Source: Comamonadaceae bacterium
GTDB taxonomy: Bacteria > Pseudomonadota > Gammaproteobacteria > Burkholderiales > Burkholderiaceae
Reading direction: 5' to 3'
NCBI GenBank assembly: GCA_947484245.1
Contig: CANKOT010000001.1
Location: forward strand, 1 to 64,000
DNA: 64,000 bases
Of the stretch, positions 18,410 through 25,957 are shown piece by piece; positions within the stretch are counted from its first letter, which is position 1, and every line of letters starts with the position of its first letter. Both the position numbers and the translations under genes were made by a program. The notes below the pieces were generated by a model, which was given only the letters and a program-made list of their open reading frames with translations, did no database searches and was not told the origin of the DNA.

Positions 18410-18438
18410 TTAACAGCATAACAAGTCGTTGCTATGAT
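18410..18438 (+). promoter_or_regulatory. Sigma-70-type promoter upstream of flhA
   Basis: TTAACA (18410-18415), a 17-base spacer and TATGAT (18433-18438), each box matching consensus at five of six positions. The predicted start of transcription is near 18445, leaving a leader of only about 14 bases before the flhA ATG at 18459, with no visible Shine-Dalgarno. Either the leader is really short or this is not the only promoter. Confidence 0.55.
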
Positions 18439-18458
18439 GTTGAAAACCAATTAACTAA

Positions 18459-20546
18459 ATGGCAACCATCACGTCCAGACTTGAAGGGCTTAAGAAACCC
18501 TTGGCTCAAGCCGGCGTGCCGGTCATGGTGCTGCTCATCCTGGTTATGATGCTGGTGCCCCTGCCGGCGCTCCTGCTCGACCTGCTTTTTACGCTCAACA
18601 TTGGCATGGCCATCATGGTGTTGATCGCGGCCTTGAACGTCAAAAACTTCAAGGACTTTGTTTCTTTCCCCACGCTTCTGCTCATTACCACCCTCATGCG
18701 CTTGTCGCTCAATGTGGCTTCCACGCGCATTGTGTTGTTAAATGGCCACTCTGGCACCGATGCCGCGGGTAAGGTCATTGAGTCGTTTGGGCAGTTCCTC
18801 ATTGGGGGCAATTTCACGGTGGGTGTGGTCATTTTTATCCTCATCACCATCATCAATTTCGTGGTCATTACCAAGGGCTCAGGGCGTGTGGCCGAGGTGT
18901 CTGCCCGCTTTGCCTTGGACTCTATGCCCGGCAAGCAAATGGCCATTGATGCCGACATGAATGCGGGCCTCATTAAACAAGAGGAAGCCAAGCAGCGGCG
19001 CCAAGAGGTGGCGCAAGAGGCCGACTTTTTTGGCTCCATGGACGGTGCTTCTAAGTTTGTGCGCGGCGATGCCATTGCCGGCATTCTCATTTTGGTGATC
19101 AACCTCATTGGCGGCTTGATCATTGGCATGATTGCTCACAACATGAGCTTTGACAAGGCGCTCACCGTTTACGGCACGCTCACCATTGGCGATGGCCTGG
19201 TAGCCCAGGTGCCTGCGCTCATTATTTCTACGGCGGCTGGCATTTTGGTCACGCGTGTGGCTACCGAGGACAATTTCTCGGAGCAGCTTTCCAAGCAGAT
19301 GAGTAGCAATCAAAGCTCTTTGTTCATTGCTGCGGGTGTGCTGGGTTTGTTGGGCGTGTTGCCTGGTATGCCGCATGCCATGTTTATTTCATTTGCAGTG
19401 TTTTTTGCTGGCTTGGCGTACATGATCAGGCGCAAAGCGGCCAATGTGGTCAGCGACGCTGCGGCCCTCAACAAAACAGACGAAGCTCGGCAGGAGTTGG
19501 GCTGGACCGATGTGCCAGTAGTCGAGCCCTTGTGCCTCGAGTTGCCCTACCGCCTCATTCCCATGGTGGACAAGGGGGAGGACAGCGACCTCATCAAGCG
19601 CATCAGAGCTATTCGGCGCAAGTTCATTAACGACATGGGCTTCCTCACCCCTTCGGTGCACATTCGAGACAACCTGCAGCTGCCACCCGAAACCTATCGC
19701 TTCTTAATTTATGGCGGCGAAGTGGGGCGTGGTCAGTGCTTGCCCGACAGGCTGTTGGCCATTGCGCCCGAGGGTGTCGAGCCTATGCCTGGTTTGCAAA
19801 TTCGCGACCCCTCCTTTGGCATGCCCGCCACTTGGATTGAAACCAGCAGCCGAGAATCTGCCATCAGCCGAGGGCACACCGTGGTGGAGCCCGCCGTGGT
19901 TATGGCCACGCACCTAGACACGCTCATTCACCGCCACGCTTCAGAGCTTTTGGGCCGGCAAGAAACGCAAGAACTGCTTGATCACTTTAAAGGCAGTTTT
20001 CCCAAGCTGGTGGAAGATGTGGTGCCCAAGGTGGTGCCCTTGGCTTTGTTGCAGCGTTTGCTCCAGCTGCTGCTAGAAGAAGGCATCAACGTGAAAGACC
20101 TGCGAACCATTTTGGAAGTGGCTGCAGAGCACGCTCCCAAAACGCCAGATCCATTGGAAATTCTGCCCATGGTGCGCCAAGCTTTGCGCCGTACCATTGT
20201 GCAAAACGCTTTAGGCAGTGGCCAACAAGCCCGAGTGTTGGGCGTGCAGCCCGAGTTTGAGCGCCTCATTGAGCAAGCCATTGGCACTGCCGCAGTAGCG
20301 CCCGATGGTGTGATTGAGCCTTCGCTCATGCGCCTGTTGGTACAAGAAATTTCTACCCATGTAGACGACATGGAGGCCAAAAACTTGCCGCCCGTCATTG
20401 TGTGCAACCCTCGCACTCGATTAACTTTTGCCAGAATTGTGAAGAAAATTCGCAGCCAGGCGCATGTGTTGGCCATGACAGAATTGCCACTAGACACACA
20501 GCTCACGTTTGAAAAATTCTTGTGTTCGCAAGCAAGTGCTGGCTAA
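18459..20546 (+). CDS. flhA: Flagellar export gate protein FlhA
   Basis: A 695-residue inner-membrane export gate component. The N-terminal half has about eight hydrophobic segments (for example PVMVLLILVMMLVPLPALLL). The FHIPEP segment lies near residues 135-175 (SARFALDSMPGKQMAIDADM, followed by AGLIKQEEAKQRR). The cytosolic half is complete to residue 695. FlhA forms the nonameric ring that uses proton motive force and docks chaperone-substrate complexes. High G+C (about 62% in 18961-19020) contrasts with the AT-rich sugar genes just upstream, marking the island edge. flhB, which usually precedes flhA, is absent; the sugar genes occupy its usual place. flhF follows after 39 bases. Confidence 0.97.
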   Translation: MATITSRLEGLKKPLAQAGVPVMVLLILVMMLVPLPALLLDLLFTLNIGMAIMVLIAALNVKNFKDFVSFPTLLLITTLMRLSLNVASTRIVLLNGHSGTDAAGKVIESFGQFLIGGNFTVGVVIFILITIINFVVITKGSGRVAEVSARFALDSMPGKQMAIDADMNAGLIKQEEAKQRRQEVAQEADFFGSMDGASKFVRGDAIAGILILVINLIGGLIIGMIAHNMSFDKALTVYGTLTIGDGLVAQVPALIISTAAGILVTRVATEDNFSEQLSKQMSSNQSSLFIAAGVLGLLGVLPGMPHAMFISFAVFFAGLAYMIRRKAANVVSDAAALNKTDEARQELGWTDVPVVEPLCLELPYRLIPMVDKGEDSDLIKRIRAIRRKFINDMGFLTPSVHIRDNLQLPPETYRFLIYGGEVGRGQCLPDRLLAIAPEGVEPMPGLQIRDPSFGMPATWIETSSRESAISRGHTVVEPAVVMATHLDTLIHRHASELLGRQETQELLDHFKGSFPKLVEDVVPKVVPLALLQRLLQLLLEEGINVKDLRTILEVAAEHAPKTPDPLEILPMVRQALRRTIVQNALGSGQQARVLGVQPEFERLIEQAIGTAAVAPDGVIEPSLMRLLVQEISTHVDDMEAKNLPPVIVCNPRTRLTFARIVKKIRSQAHVLAMTELPLDTQLTFEKFLCSQASAG

Positions 20547-20585
20547 ATCAAATATAAACACATCAAAGCGGAATAACTCTTTCAA

Positions 20586-21878
20586 ATGGCCCCCCACAAA
20601 ATCATTGCAGCTACCACCACCGAAGCGCTTAAGCTGGTTCGCGAGCAAGTGGGTGGCGATGCTTTGGTGTTGTCCACCCGAGACACACCAGACGGTGTTG
20701 AAATTGTGGCCATTTCGCCAGAAGCCCTGGCCAAGATGTCGCAAAGGCCTGAAGCTAAGGTGGCGCCAGTGGCAAGTCCAGCCGCTAATCCTTTAGCTCC
20801 AAGCCCTAGCAGCACTGCTTCTGCAAATAGCTTTAGCTCGCCTGCAACAGCCACTGCCCCTAAGGTTTTCAAACCATCAGCAGCAGACTTTTCACCCCCC
20901 GAAGACAAGCGCGTCGACAAACTGTTGGCCGAGTTTTCTGAAGTGAAGCAATTGCTGCAAACGCATTTGTCAGCCCGCGCGTGGGACGACATGCAGGCGC
21001 AGTCTACAGAAAAAGCCGAAGCACTTCGCATTCTTTTGAACGCAGGATTTTCTCCACAACTTTGTGGTGAAACGGCAGATCAATTGAGCGCGCAAGGCCC
21101 TTCCGATGTGCCCTTGATGGATCGCTTGCAAGCCTTGCTCGAATCCAAAATTCAAACCCTAGACCCGCTCTCGGTGTTTGACCCTGGTGGTGTGTTCGCC
21201 TTCATTGGCCCCACAGGCGTTGGCAAAACCACTGCCATTGCCAAAATTGCCGCCCGTTGTGTATTGCGCTATGGCCGCGACCAATTGGCCTTGCTCACCA
21301 CCGACACTTTCCGTATTGGCGCGCAAGAACAATTGAAGGTTTACGCCAAAATCATTGGCGTGCCTGTGGTGTCATTGCGCGACAGCGACGATTTGGCCTC
21401 CAAGCTCAGCAGCATGAAAGACCGTCGCGTTATATTGCTAGACACCGCCGGTGTGAGCCAACGCGACACCCAAATGCTTGAGCAGTCTCAATTGTTGTTA
21501 GAAGGCGCACCCGCGCTCAAGCGCATTTTGGTCATGAGCAGCACCACCGATTTGCGCACGCAAGAAGATGTGATCTTGATGTACCAAATGGCCGAGAAGA
21601 ATGAAAAGTCTCGCGCTGTGACCGCGGCCATCATTACCAAAACCGATGAGGCCGCGCAAATTGGTCCTGTGCTCGATTGCCTCATTCGCCATCAGTTGCC
21701 GCTCATGTTTTTGGCCAATGGCCAGCGCGTGCCCGAAGACTTAAGCCAAGCCAACACGGCCTACCTTAGCCACAGAGCATTGCGCCCACGCATGCTGTCT
21801 AGCCGTTTGCAAATTCCCGACGATCAAATTCCTGTGCACATGGCCGACCAGTTGAACGATTGGGTCAAGGCTTCATGA
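20586..21878 (+). CDS. flhF: Flagellar biosynthesis SRP-family GTPase FlhF
   Basis: A 430-residue FlhF, which sets the site and number of polar flagella. A variable B domain (residues 1-130, Pro/Ala-rich) is followed by the SRP-type NG domain. G1 is FIGPTGVGKTTAIAK (about residues 204-218). The TTDTFRIGAQEQLKVYAKI block, G3 LLDTAGVSQRD and G4 ITKTDEA follow. Its presence suggests polar flagellation. It is coupled by a 4-base ATGA overlap to the next gene, where FlhG normally sits. Confidence 0.95.
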   Translation: MAPHKIIAATTTEALKLVREQVGGDALVLSTRDTPDGVEIVAISPEALAKMSQRPEAKVAPVASPAANPLAPSPSSTASANSFSSPATATAPKVFKPSAADFSPPEDKRVDKLLAEFSEVKQLLQTHLSARAWDDMQAQSTEKAEALRILLNAGFSPQLCGETADQLSAQGPSDVPLMDRLQALLESKIQTLDPLSVFDPGGVFAFIGPTGVGKTTAIAKIAARCVLRYGRDQLALLTTDTFRIGAQEQLKVYAKIIGVPVVSLRDSDDLASKLSSMKDRRVILLDTAGVSQRDTQMLEQSQLLLEGAPALKRILVMSSTTDLRTQEDVILMYQMAEKNEKSRAVTAAIITKTDEAAQIGPVLDCLIRHQLPLMFLANGQRVPEDLSQANTAYLSHRALRPRMLSSRLQIPDDQIPVHMADQLNDWVKAS

Positions 21879-22633
21879 GTGAACCGGCCACACTGAACGG
21901 GCTCAAAGACCAAGCCGATGGTCTTCGTGAGTTGTTTGGTCAATCGCCGCCGCCAGTGCATGTGCTGTGTTGCCCCACCAGGCCCTCGCTGGCCTTGTCT
22001 TTGATGAGCGAACTAAGCCAAAGCTTGGTGGCCTTAGAGCGAACCGTGATGTGGGTGGACGAAATTGATTTTGCCAACCGCGAGCAATGGCCTCTGCCTT
22101 GCAAAGTGAAGTTTGATTTGTCCAAAACCCTTCAAGGCTTTGTAGACCTTGAACAAAGCGTATCGCCCTTGCAACCCACACTTTGGTATGGTTTGTCTTT
22201 GCACACTGCGCGCATCCAAGACAGCGTACAAACTTTGTCCGATCGCTTGATGCGAAGCGGCGTAGAGTTTGACACCATCGTTGTTTCAACGGCCGCGCTC
22301 AAGGCAGACAGCTTCAAGCACTATGGCCCGCGCATTCACTGCACGGCCTTAACTGGATGCGAAGCGGCAGAGTTGAACCAAACCTTTGAGTGGTTGGCCC
22401 ACATTCAAGATCAAACACCGGTAGCGTCTTGGGGCTTGGTGTTGGCCGGTGAAGCAGGTACCTCTGCAAATACCTTAGGGTGGGCCGAAGAAAAAGTCAA
22501 AACCAATTTAGGCCCCCATGTAAAAGTGCTGGGCCACATAGATACATCGGTTGCAAATTTGCCTTTGCACAGTGCTTGGCAAAGGTGGCCCGAACTCACT
22601 GCCAAGCTCACCAACCATCTGTTGATTCACTAG
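21875..22633 (+). CDS. FlhG-position protein lacking a Walker A motif
   Basis: A 252-residue protein between flhF and fliA, the place of the MinD-type ATPase FlhG/FleN. At the position where the deviant P-loop KGGVGKT would lie it has VLCCPTRPSLALSLMSEL, so nucleotide binding in the usual way is unlikely. The general beta-strand pattern (MWVDEIDF, DTIVVSTAAL, WGLVLAG) is compatible with a decayed Rossmann/MinD fold, but I do not see clear sequence identity to FlhG. ATG 21875 overlaps the flhF stop and fliA starts one base after its stop, so it is fully embedded in the operon. It may be an ATPase-dead FlhG or an unrelated replacement. Confidence 0.6.
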   Translation: MSEPATLNGLKDQADGLRELFGQSPPPVHVLCCPTRPSLALSLMSELSQSLVALERTVMWVDEIDFANREQWPLPCKVKFDLSKTLQGFVDLEQSVSPLQPTLWYGLSLHTARIQDSVQTLSDRLMRSGVEFDTIVVSTAALKADSFKHYGPRIHCTALTGCEAAELNQTFEWLAHIQDQTPVASWGLVLAGEAGTSANTLGWAEEKVKTNLGPHVKVLGHIDTSVANLPLHSAWQRWPELTAKLTNHLLIH

Positions 22634-22634
22634 C

Positions 22635-23321
22635 ATGCCGCCTAAGTATCAACAAGATTTGGGTGAGCAACTCAAACAATATCAACCGCTTGTAAAGCGC
22701 ATTGCCTCGCGCATTGGCTCCAAGTTGCCCGCCAATGTGATGTTGGACGACCTGATTCAAGAAGGCATGACGGGTTTGCTAGATGCCTTGCAGCGTTATG
22801 TGCCGCAACCCAACCAAAGCTTTGAAGCCTATGCCAGCATGCGCATTCGAGGCGCTATTTATGATGCTTGCCGCAAAGAAGACATCTTGCCGCGCAACCA
22901 ACGCGACCAACTAAATTTGCTAGAAAAAGTAACGCAGCGCTTAGAACACAGCTTGGGCAGGCTGCCCACCGAGCAAGAAATTGCCAAAGAAGCAGGCGTG
23001 TCGATTGAAGATTATTTTGTGATCATCGACACCTTCGTGAATGTGATGCCCATTGACGATGTGCCCGAAAATTTGTTGCCCACAGATTATTCGGCAGACC
23101 CCTTAGAAAAGGTGTCAGGCCAACAATTCTTGGGGCAGGTGGTAGACATTTTAAAAACGCTGCCAGAAAAGCAGCGCTTGGTGATGGCCTTGCATTACCA
23201 AGAAGATTTGTCGTACCGAGAAATTGCAGCAGTGCTAGACCTCACGCCAGGCCGCATTAGCCAGCTGCACACACAGGCCATGATTTCTATTCGGGCCTTG
23301 CTTAACGTGGAAGTTGGTTGA
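22635..23321 (+). CDS. fliA: Sigma-28 factor FliA
   Basis: A 228-residue sigma factor of the FliA/WhiG group that transcribes flagellin and other late flagellar genes. Region 2 is visible (NVMLDDLIQEGMTGLLDAL, then FEAYASMRIRGAIYD), then region 3 (LGRLPTEQEIAKEAGVSIEDY), then region 4 helix-turn-helix (LSYREIAAVLDLTPGRISQL). Normal length. Its targets in this window include the sigma-28-type promoters at 5852-5879 and 63951-63977. Its anti-sigma factor flgM is 450 bases away on the other strand. It begins one base after the preceding stop codon. Confidence 0.96.
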   Translation: MPPKYQQDLGEQLKQYQPLVKRIASRIGSKLPANVMLDDLIQEGMTGLLDALQRYVPQPNQSFEAYASMRIRGAIYDACRKEDILPRNQRDQLNLLEKVTQRLEHSLGRLPTEQEIAKEAGVSIEDYFVIIDTFVNVMPIDDVPENLLPTDYSADPLEKVSGQQFLGQVVDILKTLPEKQRLVMALHYQEDLSYREIAAVLDLTPGRISQLHTQAMISIRALLNVEVG

Positions 23322-23356
23322 GCTATTGTTGAGTAGCTTGAGTTGAAGTGTTGGCT

Positions 23357-23749
23357 TTAGAACTTGCCAAGCAGCTGACCACCACCTAAAAACGAAACGC
23401 CGCCTTCGCTTGAGTAAGTAGCACCGGCAGAAGATTGCGCCGCATAGGCCTGAAGTGCCGCATTGCGCTGCATGGCCAAACGAATGAGGTCGCTATTGAG
23501 TTGATGGTCAGAGCGGGCCTGCGCTAGGCGATTGTTCAATTGCGCTTGTTGGTCTTCTGTGTAGGTGGCAATGAGTTGTTTCAATCCATCTACGCCGCCA
23601 GGATGGTTCTCCAAGCTTTTGAGGGCCATTTGGCTGTTAACAATGGCCGCCTCTAGTCCGGGCAATGCGTGATTTTCTAATGTGATGCGCAAGTCATGCA
23701 CAGCCTGTGCCACTTGCTCTACCAGGGCATGCGTGTTTTCAAATGTCAT
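23357..23749 (-). CDS. flgN: FlgN-family flagellar chaperone
   Basis: A 130-residue, mostly helical protein at the end of flgA-flgM. It fits FlgN, the export chaperone of the hook-filament junction proteins FlgK and FlgL. Heptad-like helices (VEQVAQAVHDLRITLENHAL, later LNNRLAQARSDHQLNSDLIR) and a Gly/Ser-rich tail match the family pattern; sequence conservation is low, so position carries much of the weight. It converges with fliA, leaving 35 bases between the stops. flgK and flgL are not in the window. Confidence 0.72.
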   Translation of the reverse strand: MTFENTHALVEQVAQAVHDLRITLENHALPGLEAAIVNSQMALKSLENHPGGVDGLKQLIATYTEDQQAQLNNRLAQARSDHQLNSDLIRLAMQRNAALQAYAAQSSAGATYSSEGGVSFLGGGQLLGKF

Positions 23750-23773
23750 GCAGGCTTACTAAGCTGTGGTGCT

Positions 23774-24109
23774 TTATTTGTGGCCTGCTCGAACTGCAGC
23801 CACTGCATCACCCAACAAGTTGCCAGCCACTTTGTTGTAATCAATTTCAAAGGTACCGTCGGCCAAGCGTTGGCGAATTTCTTTCACCAATTCAATGTCA
23901 AATTTGTCGCTGGCGTGGGCTTTTACTGCGGCGCTGGTGCTGGCATTAGATTGAGCAGCCACAGACACAGCCGCCTCACTGATGCCAATGCGAACGGCTG
24001 GCTCAGATTTGTTAGGTGTAGGTTGTTGCAAAGACGCAGCAGCAGGGCCACCCTGAAGGCCAGGCGCCTTGGGTTGTGCCAATCCACGAATGTCATTTTT
24101 AATCACCAT
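23774..24109 (-). CDS. flgM: Anti-sigma-28 factor FlgM
   Basis: A 111-residue FlgM. The C-terminal sigma-binding segment is clear: FDIELVKEIRQRLADGTFEI and DYNKVAGNLL. The N-terminal half is disordered (Pro/Ala/Gln-rich), as expected for a protein exported through the hook. By binding FliA it holds back late genes until hook completion. It follows flgA by 8 bases and precedes flgN by 24 bases. Confidence 0.92.
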   Translation of the reverse strand: MVIKNDIRGLAQPKAPGLQGGPAAASLQQPTPNKSEPAVRIGISEAAVSVAAQSNASTSAAVKAHASDKFDIELVKEIRQRLADGTFEIDYNKVAGNLLGDAVAAVRAGHK

Positions 24110-24117
24110 GATTTACC

Positions 24118-24798
24118 TCATTCCATCACCACTTCAACCACGCCCTGCGAAACAGCAGTGCCTTGGATTATTTTGCCATCAGAAATACGTACTTTAACTG
24201 ATGCCCCCAAAGCCGCGTCAGCCAGAGCCTGTCCTGACGCATCGATGCCAAATCCACGGCCCACAATGGCCACCCGAACTTGGTCTCCCGATTTAATTAC
24301 GGACATTGGCCTGAAATCGTTTAGTCGAAGGGCGTTTCCGGCCTGCTGAGCCCGGCTGAGCTCCATGTTTTTGAGCAATTCTGGGCTGTCTACCAAGCTG
24401 TCGCCCATCTTTGACAGGTCGCCGTCCACCCATTTCCAATCGCTTGGCGATAAAACTTGCCCAGACTTCAAGGGTCTGGTGGCTGCCAAATAGCGGCCCT
24501 TGACCAATACATAAAGGCCAACGGGCCTGGCCCAAACCCGACCTGTATCGCACCTTAAATTCAAAAGAAGCTTGCCCCAGGCCTTGTCTTTTCTTAAAAG
24601 TTCAACACTTGGGTTTTTAGTACAAGCTGGAAACTCCAGCTTGCTTGGGTCCCATTGAATGCTGAACTCTCGGCCCTCTAAAGAAGGGTGTTGGTCTAGA
24701 AACTGTTTTACGGCATCTTCAGCCTGAACGCTTAATGCAGCTTGTGCAGGGCTAGCCAAGCAAAACACCAGACAGAAAATAGATAACAAAGTACGCAT
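24118..24798 (-). CDS. flgA: Flagellar P-ring chaperone FlgA
   Basis: A 226-residue periplasmic chaperone for P-ring (FlgI) assembly. It has a cleavable signal peptide (MRTLLSIFCLVFCLASPAQA) and a C-terminal SAF-type domain (RYLAATRPLKSGQVLSPSDW, SVIKSGDQVRVAIVGRGFGI, GASVKVRISDGKIIQGTAV). The length is typical. It starts 22 bases after a CheA-like gene, so the flgAMN genes probably sit downstream of that chemosensory-like module on one transcript. The flgBCDEFGHIJ genes, often divergent from flgA, are not here. Confidence 0.93.
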   Translation of the reverse strand: MRTLLSIFCLVFCLASPAQAALSVQAEDAVKQFLDQHPSLEGREFSIQWDPSKLEFPACTKNPSVELLRKDKAWGKLLLNLRCDTGRVWARPVGLYVLVKGRYLAATRPLKSGQVLSPSDWKWVDGDLSKMGDSLVDSPELLKNMELSRAQQAGNALRLNDFRPMSVIKSGDQVRVAIVGRGFGIDASGQALADAALGASVKVRISDGKIIQGTAVSQGVVEVVME

Positions 24799-24820
24799 AA
24801 GTAAGCTGGTTATGCCATTT

Positions 24821-25957
24821 TCAAGTCATGCTCAAACAATAATAGATCTCGCCCATGGCATCCAAAGCCACACCCGAAACGCCCTCAGGCTTGGGGATAT
24901 CTGGGGGCACGGCAAAAATATTCATATTTTGTGCAGGCAACACGCGCTCTACTTGAAGGGTTTGATTGGCAAGGCCCGAACACAAAGTGAGCACACCCGC
25001 AAAGCCACTGCCATCGGCATGGGGGTCAAACTGAATGAATTGACCCGCACCCACCGCGTAGCGCACGCCATTTTGAACATAGGGCGTCATGCGCATGCGC
25101 GAAAGACTGCACGAAAAAACCAATCTGTAGCCATCTGCCAAGCGTTTCACATGGCCTGCCACAGCCGCCATGCATTGCCCCAGCTTTTGAAACTCTTCAT
25201 TGCTTAAGTTCAATCCCAGCCAGTCCATGTAAATGGTGAGGCTTCTAGATTGCGCCTGAATGCTGCCGGCTTGGGCACCCAATTCTCTGAGCGGGTCTAA
25301 CAAATCAAGCAAATTGCTGTCTAACCAAACCTCTTGCATGGCTGGAGCAGACATGGGAAACAGTTGCGACAAAGGCACTTGGCCCACACGCAAAGTCCAG
25401 TCTTGCAACTCACTCAAAAGCGCGTCCATTTGCACCACCGTGCGTTCGTCGTCGCGTTGGTTCACAATGCGGGCGTTTTGAATGAGGCTAAGGCCTTTCA
25501 TGCGCATGGCTTTAAAGCCTGGATCGCCTTGGCCTAGCAGTTGTGCTTGTGCACTTTTGGGTGCCACAGCTTCAAAACTGCTAAGCGACGCTGTGTCGCG
25601 CGAAACCAAAACTTGTAGCCTAGAAGCCCAAGGCCCAAACACTTTGAGCTGCGCATCGGGCTCCAGAATTTGCCCCAGTTGAATGTCCTTGAGGGCACTG
25701 GCCACGTTGGGCAACAAACCTTGCGCGACATCTAAAACACTGGGCTGCCCCAATGTGAGTTGCCGTGCCACGTCTTCTACCAAGCTGGCTGCGGTGTCGA
25801 GGCCCAGCACCGACAATGCGCCCGACAAATCGCGTGCATACAAAGCGCCCTGTTGCATGTCGACCGAGCCTACTTGAATGCTGCGTGTCAAACCCTCTAA
25901 GCTATGTTCGGCATCGGACACCACCAAAGACAGGTGGTCAAACTGATGGGTTGCCAT
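24821..25957 (-). CDS. CheA/ChpA-related protein without kinase motifs (putative)
   Basis: A 378-residue soluble protein. The first 100 residues are helical with a pattern like the FimL/ChpA N-terminal repeats (LYARDLSGALSVLGLDTAAS, LVEDVARQL) but without a phosphorylatable H-box histidine. The middle (VPLSQLFPMSAPAMQEVWL, then LLDLLDPLRELGAQAG) resembles the CheA dimerisation/N-box boundary, where kinases have DPLxHLLRNAxDHG. Here the catalytic Asn and His are lost, and no G1/G2 ATP-lid motifs follow. I read it as a catalytically dead CheA relative. It overlaps the receptor-like gene upstream by 20 bases and precedes flgA by 22. The alternative is an unrelated protein with chance resemblance; database profiles are needed. 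Confidence 0.45.
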   Translation of the reverse strand: MATHQFDHLSLVVSDAEHSLEGLTRSIQVGSVDMQQGALYARDLSGALSVLGLDTAASLVEDVARQLTLGQPSVLDVAQGLLPNVASALKDIQLGQILEPDAQLKVFGPWASRLQVLVSRDTASLSSFEAVAPKSAQAQLLGQGDPGFKAMRMKGLSLIQNARIVNQRDDERTVVQMDALLSELQDWTLRVGQVPLSQLFPMSAPAMQEVWLDSNLLDLLDPLRELGAQAGSIQAQSRSLTIYMDWLGLNLSNEEFQKLGQCMAAVAGHVKRLADGYRLVFSCSLSRMRMTPYVQNGVRYAVGAGQFIQFDPHADGSGFAGVLTLCSGLANQTLQVERVLPAQNMNIFAVPPDIPKPEGVSGVALDAMGEIYYCLSMT

